Below are positions 1-8,667 of a stretch of 64,000 bases of DNA, piece after piece (position 1 is the first letter of the stretch; every line of letters starts with the position of its first letter). The stretch comes from Phenylobacterium sp. GTDB taxonomy: Bacteria; Pseudomonadota; Alphaproteobacteria; Caulobacterales; Caulobacteraceae. A program made the translations under genes and the position numbers. The stretch is from contig NZ_JANXWD010000105.1 in assembly GCF_025351295.1 (NCBI RefSeq), forward strand, positions 1 to 64,000, read 5' to 3'. The notes beneath the pieces were generated by a model. That model worked only from the letters and a program-made list of their open reading frames with translations. It was not told the origin of the DNA and searched no databases.

Positions 1-756
1 GATCTTGTTCATCACGTCAGCGGCGGCGTAGCCCAGCATCTTCTCGGCGCCGACGTTGAAGATCTGGATCACACCCTTTGCGTCGGTGGCGATGCTCGAA
101 AAGTTGGCGCTGTTGAAGATCGCGCTCTGCAGCGCCCCGGCCTTCAGGAGCGCCGCCTCGGCCTCCTTGCGCGCGGTGTTGTCGGTGCCGATCAACAAGT
201 AGCCGATGATCGTCTCCTGGGCGTCGCGCAACGCGGTGACCGACACCACCGCCGGGAAACGGGTGCCGTCCTTGCGGATGTAGGTAAGCTCATAGATGTC
301 TTCGATGCCGCGTGAGGCCTTGAACACCAGCGCTTCGAATCCTGGGGTGATGGGCGTGCCGAGCTCCGCGCTCAGCGCCTCGGCGCGCGCGATCAGCTCC
401 AGAGGATCGGAGATGTCAGCTGGGGTGATGGTGTTCGTGACTTCAGACGCCGTGTAGCCAAGCATCCGCTCGGCGCCGACGTTGAAGATCTGGATCACAC
501 CCTTGGCGTCGGTGGCGATGCTCGAGAAGTTGGCACTGTTGAAAATGGCGCTCTGCAGTGCGCCGGTCTGGACAAGCGATTCCTCGGATTGGACGCCACC
601 GCCCACGACCCGGGTCTCTGGGGGGGGCTGCCCCGCCTTGGCGTCAGATCTGGAAATTCGTTGTCCCACCTGCCTACAAAGACCGTGGCCCGAGAAAGCG
701 CAACCTCCAAGGACGCTGGCGACCTGGCGCGAGCGACCTTCAGTCTCGACGTTCAT
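1..756 (-). CDS. PAS-repeat sensor protein, 5'-truncated fragment running off the left edge
   Basis: The minus strand is open from an ATG at 756 to the window edge. From about position 594 downward it encodes two PAS-type modules with nearly the same opening (SAIFNSANFSSIATDAKG), 142 residues apart, and a PAC-like stretch (YELTYIRKDGTRFPAVVS). PAS repeats of this kind sense small ligands or redox state in kinases or cyclases; the output domain lies outside the window. Residues encoded upstream of about 594 (594-756) have no PAS character, and the ATG itself lies inside an IS6 transposase remnant on the other strand. I therefore think the true N-terminus is lost and the gene is probably a 5'-truncated relic. 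The PAS assignment is firm; whether it is still expressed is not known. Confidence 0.7.
   Translation of the reverse strand, partial: MNVETEGRSRQVASVLGGCAFSGHGLCRQVGQRISRSDAKAGQPPPETRVVGGGVQSEESLVQTGALQSAIFNSANFSSIATDAKGVIQIFNVGAERMLGYTASEVTNTITPADISDPLELIARAEALSAELGTPITPGFEALVFKASRGIEDIYELTYIRKDGTRFPAVVSVTALRDAQETIIGYLLIGTDNTARKEAEAALLKAGALQSAIFNSANFSSIATDAKGVIQIFNVGAEKMLGYAAADVMNKI
28..570. repeat. Direct repeat encoding duplicated PAS openings (28-144 and 454-570)
   Basis: Two stretches of about 117 bp, starting at 28 and 454, are nearly identical at DNA level with scattered changes. They lie exactly 426 bp (142 codons) apart in the same frame, so they are a recent internal duplication of a PAS module rather than two diverged PAS domains. 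Confidence 0.75.
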
Positions 757-971
757 ATGAGGATCTCGCGAAAATCGGCGCCACCGTACGCCACGAGACC
801 GGACGCTGGTTGAACAACCGGGCGGAGAATTCACACCAACAGTTCCGACGACGAGAACGGGCGATGGGCCGGTTTCGCAGGATGAAGACGCTCCGCCACG
901 CAGTCCGGGCAATTGGTCTCTCCGCGGAGAGACCAACTGGGGAAACTGCTAGCGACCTCTCGGACCGCTAG
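741..971 (+). pseudogene. IS6-family transposase, C-terminal fragment
   Basis: Translation from 741 gives SYEDLAKIGA, then GRWLNNRAENSHQ and RRRERAMGRFRRMKTL. This is the signature of the end of IS6-family DDE transposases, in which the E of NNRAENSH is the last catalytic acid. Everything upstream (first two acidic residues, helix-turn-helix) is missing and the C-terminal tail after KTLRHAV is unrelated, so this is a dead fragment. It abuts the truncated PAS gene on one side and a porin remnant on the other. A fragment of the other half of a similar transposase sits at about 10240-10396 in the same orientation. Confidence 0.75.
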
Positions 972-1313
972 CGGACGGACGGTGATCCGGAACTGCACGC
1001 CACGGTCCTGCAGATCGTGGCCGCCGCTGGCGGGCGCGCTTCGAAGCGCTTCGCCGTAGGTGACGCGGACGAACAGCGCGTCAATCGGCGTCCAGGCCAG
1101 GCTTGCACCCAGGCTGGCGATCGACTGCGGCGACGGATCGGGTCCGCGGCGGTTGTCGACCCAGGCCCCGTCCAGGAAGGCGCTGACGGTGAAGGCGCGC
1201 TATCGGAAACGCGATGCGCCGGCCTGGCCTCCGAGGTTGAACGGCTGGGCCAGTTCCAGCGACCCGAAGGTGCCGTCGTCGGCGAGCAGGAGGTTCTCGC
1301 GATACCCCCGCAG
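972..1313 (-). pseudogene. ShlB/FhaC/HecB-type two-partner secretion porin, C-terminal remnant with in-frame stop
   Basis: Read on the minus strand from 1313 the sequence gives LRGYRENLLLADDG, a motif typical of two-partner secretion transporters (VRGFREN-like). Beta-strand text follows, ending LQDRGVQFRITVRPL, which resembles the last strand of the family. A TAG at 1202-1200 interrupts the frame 37 codons after the motif. Only about the last 115 codons are left and no POTRA domains are present. The end of the remnant meets the IS6 fragment, which suggests insertion-mediated decay. Identification rests on motif reading only. Confidence 0.55.
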
Positions 1314-1566
1314 GTGTTGTCAGACTAAAATTGTCCGGGTGCTAGCGGGGTCGTAGAGGGCGGGGATGGGCAAGGGGACCAGGCTGGACTGGGGCGTTGA
1401 GGTTACCCGATTCCCGTGGCGCCGACACGAGAGCATGCCGGGATGCTGCTGGGCCGCGTCGACTTCATCCGAACAAAGTTGATTCCCTTGGCGTAACGTC
1501 GCTTCTCCGGCCGTTCTTGGAGACCGGTGACAGCCCGACTGCCTCCACCTTACGGTTCACGTTCGA

Positions 1567-1800
1567 CTGCGGCCGGGCACGGGCAACGCGCACTGGCGAG
1601 TCCAAGCGTTCTGTCCCGTCAGCTTGCCGCTTCTCGTGCTCTATGTCGATCCAGACTACCGGTATGTGATGTACGGTGAGGAGGGCCGTGACCTTGGCTG
1701 GATCTATGCGCGCAGTCATGGCGAGGTCTGGAGGTTCTGCGAGCGCGAGCAGCTGAGCTTCAAAAAAAACGATGCACGCCGAGCAGCAGGACCGGCCTGA
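1567..1800 (+). pseudogene. Possible lipocalin (Blc-like) remnant
   Basis: In this frame the translation contains VLYVDPDYRYVMYGEEGRD followed by LGWIYARS. It resembles the C-terminal strands of bacterial lipocalins (usual form: LDPDYRYALVGEP...YLWILSR). There is no N-terminal GxW strand in frame nearby and the C-terminus is atypical, ending at TGA 1798-1800. I read it as a decayed fragment; a chance resemblance cannot be excluded. Confidence 0.4.
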
Positions 1801-1839
1801 CGTGGCCGAGGCCCGGCAGCTTGAGCAGACTCTGCTCTA

Positions 1840-1868
1840 GGTCCAAGGGACTACGACCTCAGCCCAAT
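1840..1868 (+). promoter_or_regulatory. Shared 29-bp cis-element, copy 1 (upstream of PEP-CTERM gene 1)
   Basis: This 29-bp stretch ends in TCAGCCCAAT and matches the element at 2972-3000 at 21 of 29 positions and the one at 5679-5707 at 19 of 29. It contains the dyad GTCCAAGGGAC and lies 56 bp before the ATG at 1925. It is the weakest of the three copies. Confidence 0.45.
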
Positions 1869-1924
1869 ATCGTCGGCACATTCTCCGAGCGACAATCCAG
1901 GCTACCCAACAAGGACGCCTGGAG

Positions 1925-2878
1925 ATGAGTATGCGGCATTTGCGAAATATGGTGCTGGCGGGCGCACTGGCGATCTCTCTGGCGGCCATCGCGCCGTCTG
2001 CCGATGCCAACACCGTCGTCCTCACCCAGACGCCGGGCGCGGTCGTGGACGGCCTGGCGGGCTTTTCCGGCGGCTTCACCGGCCGGTTCGACCTGTCACC
2101 CTACCTCTCCGACGGCCAGGGCCGGACCTTCGCCGTCACCTCGGCGAGCCTGTCGTCCCAGGCCCATTCGGACCCGCGCTACAGTTCCACGACTACCGTC
2201 GACGATGTCATCTCGGGCTTTCCAACCGCGGATTTCCCCAATCGCCGGCTGATCGTGAACATGACCCGCACCACCACCACGACCCATACTGACAACTTCG
2301 CGGACAACCTCATTCTGGGGATCGGCGGTTTCGTCCCCAGCCAGACCGCCACGGGCCACGCGACCCAGGGGCTCGACACCACGGACACCCAGGATCTCGG
2401 CTTTACCGACGAGAACGGGCCCGCGATCGCCGGTTTCCCCACGATCAACCACGTGCACACCCTGGTGGTGAACACTTACCACGCGCTCTACGGTGACCTC
2501 GGCCTCTCGTTTGACCTCAACAGCGATAACCTGATGCTGCTCAATCGCCTGGGTTACCTGAACTTCGGTCTCTCGGCCGCATCGATCCAGCCCTACAGCG
2601 GCCCATCGCTCCCGTGGGATTTTAACCGTCCGAAGTTCGACAATCCCATCCTCGACGGCAGCAGCTTCGTGCTCGACGGCGTCAGCCTCAGCTTCGACGT
2701 CCTGCAGACCGGCGGTCCGCCGCTCGGCATGGGCGGCGGCGTGCCGGAGCCCGGAACCTGGGTGCTGATGCTGGCCGGCTTCGGCCTTGCCGGCGCAGCC
2801 CTGAGGGCGCGGCGGCGTCATTGCCACTTGATCGAAGAGGTGAACACCGTCTGGTCTAACGGCCGGCGGCCGAGGTGA
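1925..2878 (+). CDS. PEPxxWA-CTERM sorting-domain protein
   Basis: A 317-residue secreted protein. It has an N-terminal signal peptide (residues 1-28, ending SADA) and a low-complexity Thr/Asp-rich middle. Near residues 275-298 is VPEPGTWVLMLAGFGLAGA followed by an Arg cluster, the PEPxxWA form of the PEP-CTERM tripartite signal (motif, membrane helix, basic tail). Such proteins are cleaved by an exosortase-like enzyme and released or anchored at the cell surface; no exosortase is in this window. The start may be ATG 1925 or ATG 1931, the latter with GGAG six bases before it. Unusually the chain continues 19 residues past the basic tail (HCHLIEEV...), suggesting the original stop was lost. 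The function of the mature domain is not recognisable. Confidence 0.85.
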   Translation: MSMRHLRNMVLAGALAISLAAIAPSADANTVVLTQTPGAVVDGLAGFSGGFTGRFDLSPYLSDGQGRTFAVTSASLSSQAHSDPRYSSTTTVDDVISGFPTADFPNRRLIVNMTRTTTTTHTDNFADNLILGIGGFVPSQTATGHATQGLDTTDTQDLGFTDENGPAIAGFPTINHVHTLVVNTYHALYGDLGLSFDLNSDNLMLLNRLGYLNFGLSAASIQPYSGPSLPWDFNRPKFDNPILDGSSFVLDGVSLSFDVLQTGGPPLGMGGGVPEPGTWVLMLAGFGLAGAALRARRRHCHLIEEVNTVWSNGRRPR

Positions 2879-2968
2879 TGGATCGGCGACCGCGGGCTCC
2901 ACAGCAGGCGCGCCACCACCGATCACCCAGCTGCGAATGTCGTCGGCGACGGCGCCGGGCGAGGACAA

Positions 2969-3000
2969 CTACGTCGAAGGGCGTAGGCCATCAGTCCAAT
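2969..3000 (+). promoter_or_regulatory. Shared cis-element, copy 2 (upstream of the histidine kinase)
   Basis: CTACG at 2969-2973 and CGTAG at 2982-2986 form a perfect dyad with an 8-bp spacer. Immediately downstream is CATCAGTCCAATT. With the element at 5677-5707 it shares the TACG-N8-CGTA dyad, the spacing and the TCAGTCCAAT tail. It lies upstream of the kinase gene. An operator for the neighbouring NarL-type regulator is the natural reading (inference). Confidence 0.6.
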
Positions 3001-3142
3001 TCCAAACCCGAGCGCCGCGGCCTAACCTTGGCCTTTACAGCGGCCGTGTTCTTCGGGGGCTTCGACGGCGCCATGCTCCGGCTTCGGCGTAGCCATGCGT
3101 CGCAACTTCCGCGAAGATGGCCGACCGCCGCCCGAGGGCCCC

Positions 3143-4924
3143 ATGACCGCGGCCGAGATCCACCGCCCCCCGCCCGCTCCCCTGGACGCCGTGCGCGCCG
3201 AGCAGATACGCCTGCTCTACGCCAGCGGCGGCTTCCCGGTCGTGACGACCCTGGCCGTGGGAGGCCTGCTGGCCTGCCTGCTGGTCTGGGTCGGGACGCT
3301 GCCGGCGCCCGAAGCGGGCATCTGGATGGGGGTGATGACGCTCAACACCGGGGCGCGCCAGGGCCTGCGGATCGCGTTCCAGCGCGCCCGTCCCCCAGAT
3401 GCGGAATGGCGCAGGTGGGCCGACCGGTTCGTGATCGGCACCCTGATCGGCGCTCTCACCTGGGGGGTGGGCGCCCTCTGGCTGCTCGCGCCGGGACGCG
3501 TCGATTTGCAGATGTTCGTGGTCGCCGTGCTGTTGGCGGTGGCCTACGGCGGCATGATGGCGTTCGGCGGCTACCTGCCGGCCTTCCTGGCGTCGTTCCT
3601 GCCCACATTCATTCCGGTGGTGGCGTGGTTCACGCTGCAGGGCGACGTGCTGCACATCGCGTGCACGGTATGCTTCCTGGCGTGGATCCCGACCGTGCTG
3701 TTGCTGGCGAGGCACTATAATCAGGGCCAGGTTCAGGCGCTGCGCCTGCGGTTCGAGAACGCCGCGCTGGTGGAGAGCCTGACCGCGCAGAAGGCGATCG
3801 CCGAACAGGCTAGCCTTGCGAAATCCCGCTTCCTGGCGGCCGCCAGCCACGATCTGCGCCAGCCGGTCCATGCGCTGGGCCTGTTCATCGGGGCGATGCG
3901 CAGCCACCGCTTGCCGAAGCGGTCGGCCGAGCTGGTCGATCAGATGGACGCCTCGATCGGCGCCCTGGACGGCCTGTTCACCTCGCTGCTCGACATCTCG
4001 CGGCTGGATGCCGGGCTGATCGACGGCAAGCCCACGGTGCTGCCCGTGCAGCCCATGCTGGCGCGGATCTGCCATGAGCTGGAGCCGGAGGCCGAGGCCA
4101 AGGGCATCGACTTGGTGATCGTGCCGACGACGGCCTACGTGCTGTCCGACCCGATCCTGCTGGAGCGGGTGATGCCCAACCTGATCAGCAACGCCGTGCG
4201 CTACACCGAAAGCGGCTGGGTGATCGTGGGCTGCCGCAGGCGTGGGCGCAGCTACTGCCTGGAGGTGCGCGACACGGGGCCAGGCATCGCGCCCGAGCAG
4301 CGCGAGGCGGTGTTCGAGGAGTTCTACCAGATCGGCAACCCCGACCGGGACCGCGCCAAGGGCCTGGGCCTCGGCCTGCCGATCGTCCAGCGCCTGACCG
4401 CCATCCTCGGCCATCCGCTGGAGATGGACAGCGAAGCCGGCCAGGGCACGACGTTCCGCGTGCTGGTCCCGCGCGCGACGGCCAGGGCGGTCGCGCCCTC
4501 CGCGCCGCGCCGCGCACCGGTCGACCTGCGCACCGGGACCATCCTGGCCATCGACGACGAGCAGGCGATCCGCGTCGCCATGGCGGCGCTGCTGGAAAGC
4601 TGGGGACACCGCGTGATCGCGGTCGGCGGCGTGGAGGAGGCCCTGGCCGCCGTGTCCGGTGAGGGGGCTCCGGACCTGATCATCTGCGACTATCGCCTGC
4701 GCGCCGGCGAAAACGGCGTCGAGGCCGTCGCTCGCGTCCGGGCCGCGCTCGGTGTCGAGGTGCCGGCGCTGCTGGTCACCGGGGACGCTGCGGCGGAGAG
4801 CATTCGCGAGGCCGAGGCCAGCGGCTATCCGCTGCTCCACAAGCCGCTCAGTCACGCCCGCCTGCGCGCCGCGGTCAGCAACCTCATCCGCCGGCCGGCG
4901 CGGCTGGCCCCCGCGGCGGAGTAG
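3143..4924 (+). CDS. Membrane hybrid histidine kinase (HisKA-HATPase-receiver)
   Basis: A 593-residue sensor kinase. The N-terminal third holds five to six hydrophobic segments (about residues 30-200), then a coiled linker and the HisKA box AAASHDLRQPVHALG with phospho-acceptor His near residue 236. A HATPase domain follows with DTGPGIAP and GLGLGLPIVQRL, and then a C-terminal receiver (LAIDDEQA, acceptor Asp in LIICDYRLR near residue 516). This layout is typical of kinases paired with NarL/FixJ regulators. Start at ATG 3143 is preferred over the in-frame ATG at 3095 because the extra residues look like leader. It is convergent with the regulator gene, and the two coding regions overlap by 41 bp. 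The signal sensed is unknown. Confidence 0.88.
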   Translation: MTAAEIHRPPPAPLDAVRAEQIRLLYASGGFPVVTTLAVGGLLACLLVWVGTLPAPEAGIWMGVMTLNTGARQGLRIAFQRARPPDAEWRRWADRFVIGTLIGALTWGVGALWLLAPGRVDLQMFVVAVLLAVAYGGMMAFGGYLPAFLASFLPTFIPVVAWFTLQGDVLHIACTVCFLAWIPTVLLLARHYNQGQVQALRLRFENAALVESLTAQKAIAEQASLAKSRFLAAASHDLRQPVHALGLFIGAMRSHRLPKRSAELVDQMDASIGALDGLFTSLLDISRLDAGLIDGKPTVLPVQPMLARICHELEPEAEAKGIDLVIVPTTAYVLSDPILLERVMPNLISNAVRYTESGWVIVGCRRRGRSYCLEVRDTGPGIAPEQREAVFEEFYQIGNPDRDRAKGLGLGLPIVQRLTAILGHPLEMDSEAGQGTTFRVLVPRATARAVAPSAPRRAPVDLRTGTILAIDDEQAIRVAMAALLESWGHRVIAVGGVEEALAAVSGEGAPDLIICDYRLRAGENGVEAVARVRAALGVEVPALLVTGDAAAESIREAEASGYPLLHKPLSHARLRAAVSNLIRRPARLAPAAE

Positions 4925-5549
4925 CGCCCACGCCCAGCGCCTGGGCGGCGGTCGCGGCCTGGGTGCGGTTGGCGACCCCCAGCGCCCGCAGAATCGCGCT
5001 CACATGCACCTTCACGGTCTTCTCGGAGAGGCCGAACTTCAGCCCGATCTGCTTGTTGGACAGCCCCTGCGCGACGCAGGCCAGCACCTCGCGTTGGCGT
5101 GCGGTCAGCGCTTCCCCCGCGCCGCCGGGGCCGCCGGCCGCCGCGGGAGACTCAGCTTGCAGCATCAGCGGCGGCACATAGATCTCCCCCGCAATCACCA
5201 GCCGCACGGCCGAAAGTATCGTCTCCGGGCTTGCCGATTTGGGAACATAACCCAGCGCGCCGGCGTCCAGCGCCTCGCGCACGTCGGCGGCGTCCTCCGA
5301 GGATGACAAGACGATCACCGGCAGGGTTGGGCGCTGCGCGGCGAAGGCCCGCACGGCCGAGGCGCCCTCGGCCCCCGGCATTCGCAGGTCCAGGATCGCC
5401 GCGTCCAGGTCCGGATGCGCCCGCGCCAGGGCCAGCCCGGCCGCCGCATCGCCGGCCTCCAGCACCTGCGCCGCCGCCCCGCTATCGATCAGCAGCGCCG
5501 CCAGGCCCTGCCGCACGATCGCATGGTCGTCCACGACGAGCATCTTCAT
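4884..5549 (-). CDS. NarL/FixJ-type (LuxR C-terminal) response regulator
   Basis: A 221-residue two-domain regulator. It begins MKMLVVDDHAIVRQ with acceptor Asp54 in AILDLRMPG and the receiver Lys in YVPKSAS. An Ala/Gly linker leads to the LuxR-type helix-turn-helix LTARQREVLACVAQGLSNK ... LSEKTVKVHVSAIL. The start is placed at ATG 5549 because the receiver domain begins there; in-frame sequence upstream to 5666 is not domain-like. The gene overlaps the 3' end of the hybrid kinase on the opposite strand, a strong sign of a cognate pair. The shared dyad at 5677-5692 lies about 130 bp upstream, so it could also control this gene. Confidence 0.9.
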   Translation of the reverse strand: MKMLVVDDHAIVRQGLAALLIDSGAAAQVLEAGDAAAGLALARAHPDLDAAILDLRMPGAEGASAVRAFAAQRPTLPVIVLSSSEDAADVREALDAGALGYVPKSASPETILSAVRLVIAGEIYVPPLMLQAESPAAAGGPGGAGEALTARQREVLACVAQGLSNKQIGLKFGLSEKTVKVHVSAILRALGVANRTQAATAAQALGVGATPPRGPAAPAGG

Positions 5550-5676
5550 GACTGCGGATGGTGCGCGGTGTCGGGCGTCCGACGCAAGCGATCCGGCTCT
5601 TGGGCAGGGGCTCTCGCGCCGAATTCGCTCGGGGAGGCCCCCGCGCTGAACGACGGCGCCCGACAAGCCGGGACCA

Positions 5677-5708
5677 TACGTCTAAAGTCGTAGGTCTTCA
5701 GTCCAATT
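5677..5708 (+). promoter_or_regulatory. Shared cis-element, copy 3 (between the regulator and PEP-CTERM gene 2)
   Basis: TACG at 5677-5680 and CGTA at 5689-5692 form the same dyad with 8-bp spacer as in copy 2, followed by TCTTCAGTCCAATTT. It sits 76 bp before the ATG of the PEP-CTERM gene at 5784 and upstream of the divergently read regulator, so it could serve either or both. Confidence 0.6.
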
Positions 5709-5783
5709 TCATTAGCCTTTGCAACATCCTAGGATATTCGGAAGAGTATCCCGGCAAGTGGGCCGGTTGTTGGAAGTCTCGAT

Positions 5784-6545
5784 ATGCCTGCCAAATTCCT
5801 CGCCCTCATGGGTTTCGCCGCCGTGCTGGCCATGGCTCAGCCCGTGGCGGCGTCGGTCTACGTGTTCGATGTCAACGTGACGGACCGCTATGAGCAGAGG
5901 AACTGCAACTTCGAAGGGTGTGCGACCAGCTTCGGTGAAGCCGTGAACCTCCAGTTTCAGGTTGCCTTCACGGTGACGCCCACCTTTTCGACCCAGACCG
6001 GCGTCGACGATAGCGGCCCCTATCTCCGATATCGCGCCGACGGCGTGTTGACGGCGGACGATCCGACGAACGCCATCGGCGCGGCGTTCTTGGGCATTCC
6101 GGAGGCGCCAGTGGAGGGCGTGCTGGCGACGTACACCTACTTCGGCCAGTTCGAGGATTTTCGTTCCGACTTCCGGGCGCGCCGGTCCCTCAGGGTCCGG
6201 GGCGACGACGGCATCGACACCCGGTACACATACGGAATCCGGCTCATCACGCAGTTCTGCTGCGGACCGATCATACCCATAACAAGCGAAACGTCGCTTG
6301 AGACGTTCCTGGAGGGGCAATCGTTCCCCTATGATTTCATCGCCGCGAGATTCTACGCCAACTGCGGCAACAGCTGTCCAGGATCCGACGCGATCTCCTA
6401 TCTCGGCACAGCGACTTTCAACCGCGCCTCCAGCACCATCTCGCCGGCGCCTGAACCCGCAACCTGGGTGCTTTTGATCACGGGCTTCGGCCTCATGGGC
6501 GCCGTCCTGCGCCGCCACCGTGCGGGCTTCGTCGCGCTGCACTGA
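5784..6545 (+). CDS. PEPxxWA-CTERM sorting-domain protein
   Basis: A 253-residue exported protein. It has a signal peptide at residues 1-24 (MAQPVAAS cleavage region) and a mature part beginning VYVFDVNVTDRYEQ with several Cys residues (positions around 35-40 and the CCGP pair). It ends with PAPEPATWVLLITGFGLMG and a basic tail RRHRAG, the PEPxxWA variant of the PEP-CTERM signal. It would be exported and processed at the cell surface by an exosortase encoded elsewhere. The upstream cis-element links it to the kinase/regulator pair next door. No enzymatic domain is recognised. Confidence 0.85.
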   Translation: MPAKFLALMGFAAVLAMAQPVAASVYVFDVNVTDRYEQRNCNFEGCATSFGEAVNLQFQVAFTVTPTFSTQTGVDDSGPYLRYRADGVLTADDPTNAIGAAFLGIPEAPVEGVLATYTYFGQFEDFRSDFRARRSLRVRGDDGIDTRYTYGIRLITQFCCGPIIPITSETSLETFLEGQSFPYDFIAARFYANCGNSCPGSDAISYLGTATFNRASSTISPAPEPATWVLLITGFGLMGAVLRRHRAGFVALH

Positions 6546-6841
6546 GGTGGAGACCAGCGACCGTGCAACGGCAAGCACCGCCATCCGCAGCCGCCTTTGC
6601 GGTCTGGACGGTGCTCGCTTGCCGCCGCCCCGAAGCGGCCACCGGTTGCCGTCCGGTGGGGGGAGGATGTCTGAAAGAGCGTGGCCGCATCCAGTTTTCG
6701 CCTCGGCCGGCGGCCCCGCGGCCCAAGCGTCAGAGATCGTCCCGTCAGACGGACGGCACGGTTTCTAGCGTTTCCGCCAGTTTCGATACGCCTCGCCGAA
6801 CACGAGAGTAGACCGCTCTCGCATAGGATTGGGCGACCCAG

Positions 6842-8599
6842 ATGCTCGACATTCTGATCCAGGGCGGCAAGCTCATTGATGGCCTGGGCGGAGCGCCGAC
6901 GCGGGGCGACATCGGGATCAAGGATGGCCGCATCGTCGAGATCGGCCCGTCGATCTCCACCGCTGCGCGCGAAACATTCGACGCCAACGGCGCTATTGTG
7001 ACCCCGGGCTTCGTCGATGTGCACACCCACTACGACGGGCAGGTGTGCTGGGACGATCAGCTGGACCCGTCCGCCAGCCACGGGGTGACCACTGTCGTGA
7101 TGGGGAACTGCGGCGTTGGCTTTGCGCCGGCGCTGCCAGGCGGTGAACGGGAGTTGATCGAGGTGATGGAGGGCGTCGAGGATATTCCCGGCACGGCGCT
7201 CTACGAGGGGGTTGCGTGGGGCGCGTGGGAAACCTTCCCGGAGTACATGGACTATCTGGCGACGCGCAGGTTCGCCTTGGACATCAGCGCGCAGGTTCCC
7301 CACGCGGCGCTGCGAAACTACGTCATGGGCGCGCGCGGCCGCGCCAATGAAGCTGCGACACCCGTAGACATGGCCACGATGTCGCAGCTGGTCGAAGAGG
7401 CGCTGGCGGCCGGCGCTGTCGGGTTTTCGACCTCCCGCACCATCGGTCATCGCACCATGGGCGGTGTGCCCATCCCCGGCACCTTTGCGGCCGACGACGA
7501 GATCATGATGCTCGCCGAAGCTATGGGCCGTGCAGGCCGCGGCGTCTTCGAACTCATTCCCGCCGGATCCCTGGGAGAACTTCAGCAGCTAGGTGGCGAA
7601 CAGCACACTTTGGCCGACGAGGTGGCGCTGCTGGATCAGGTGTCGCAGGTCAGCAGACGCCCGGTGACCTTCACCTTGGTGCAACATGACGAAAGCCCGG
7701 AGGCCTGGCGCGAGGTTCTGGACAAGGTCACGGCCATCAACACCGGCGCGGCGAAACTCTATCCTCAGGTCGCCTCAAGGCCGATCGGCCTGGTCACCAA
7801 CATCGCGACCTATCATATGTTTCAGCGCCGCGAGACGTATCTCAAGCTTGAGGCGCTGCCGCCAAGGCAGCGCGTGGCCGAAATGCGCAAGCCTGAGGTT
7901 CGCACCGCGATCCTGTCGGACCGCGATTGCCCTTCGGACAGGGGCGGAATGATCGCCAACGCTCATCTCATTTTCAAGGGCGCCGCCCGGCGCATCTTCG
8001 CCCTGGATCACCCGATCAACTACGAGCCGACCCGGGAAAGCAACTTTGCGCAGCGCGCAGCGGACGCCGGCCAGTCCGAGGAAGAGTTCATGTACGACTT
8101 CTTAACAAGAGACGACGGGAGCAGCTTCGCCATTCTTCTCGGCGCCAATTTCCACGCCGGAAACTTTGATGCCATCCGGGAGATGCTGCTGCATCCCGAA
8201 ACCATTACAGGTCTCAGTGATGCCGGCGCCCATGTGAATCTGATTTTCGATGGGGTGGCGCCGACCTACCAGATGATCCACTGGGCGCGTGACCGGTCCA
8301 GGGGCGAAGGCATTCCCCTTGAGTACATCGTCGCCAAGCAGACCAAGCGCAACGCTGACCTCTATGGAATGACGGACCGTGGATCGCTTGAGGTCGGTAA
8401 GCGCGCCGACATCAATGTCATCGATTTCGATCGGCTGCGGCTTGGAGCTCTTGAGGTCAGGGATGATCTGCCGGCGGGGGGGACGCGCATTCTGCAACCC
8501 GCTTCGGGATATCTTGCGACCTACGTGAACGGCGTTATGACCCGCAAGAACGACGTGGACACGGGCGCGAGGCCGGGCCGGCTGGTCCGCAGTCACTGA
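6842..8599 (+). CDS. N-acyl-D-amino-acid deacylase family amidohydrolase
   Basis: A 585-residue amidohydrolase of the D-aminoacylase type. It opens [17 protein letters not shown] (small beta domain) and carries the metal-binding [10 protein letters not shown] at residues 58-67, GNCGVGFAP, and the late [13 protein letters not shown]. The end, [20 protein letters not shown], closes the beta domain and is typical of the family. Such enzymes hydrolyse N-acylated D-amino acids in the cytoplasm; the exact substrate cannot be read from sequence. The following symporter starts about 70 bp downstream on the same strand, so the two probably form a scavenging operon. Confidence 0.85.
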   Translation: MLDILIQGGKLIDGLGGAPTRGDIGIKDGRIVEIGPSISTAARETFDANGAIVTPGFVDVHTHYDGQVCWDDQLDPSASHGVTTVVMGNCGVGFAPALPGGERELIEVMEGVEDIPGTALYEGVAWGAWETFPEYMDYLATRRFALDISAQVPHAALRNYVMGARGRANEAATPVDMATMSQLVEEALAAGAVGFSTSRTIGHRTMGGVPIPGTFAADDEIMMLAEAMGRAGRGVFELIPAGSLGELQQLGGEQHTLADEVALLDQVSQVSRRPVTFTLVQHDESPEAWREVLDKVTAINTGAAKLYPQVASRPIGLVTNIATYHMFQRRETYLKLEALPPRQRVAEMRKPEVRTAILSDRDCPSDRGGMIANAHLIFKGAARRIFALDHPINYEPTRESNFAQRAADAGQSEEEFMYDFLTRDDGSSFAILLGANFHAGNFDAIREMLLHPETITGLSDAGAHVNLIFDGVAPTYQMIHWARDRSRGEGIPLEYIVAKQTKRNADLYGMTDRGSLEVGKRADINVIDFDRLRLGALEVRDDLPAGGTRILQPASGYLATYVNGVMTRKNDVDTGARPGRLVRSH

Positions 8600-8667
8600 C
8601 AAACGCAGGCACGCCCCCAAGCGAAGCGGGCATCGCCGCGTCGCGATTGCGCCTCTCCACTCCGATA

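Noticed and set aside
2096-2968. Long minus-strand open frame across the first PEP-CTERM gene
   Set aside because: It is the antisense shadow of a gene with signal peptide and PEP-CTERM tail; its composition is typical of GC-rich shadow frames.
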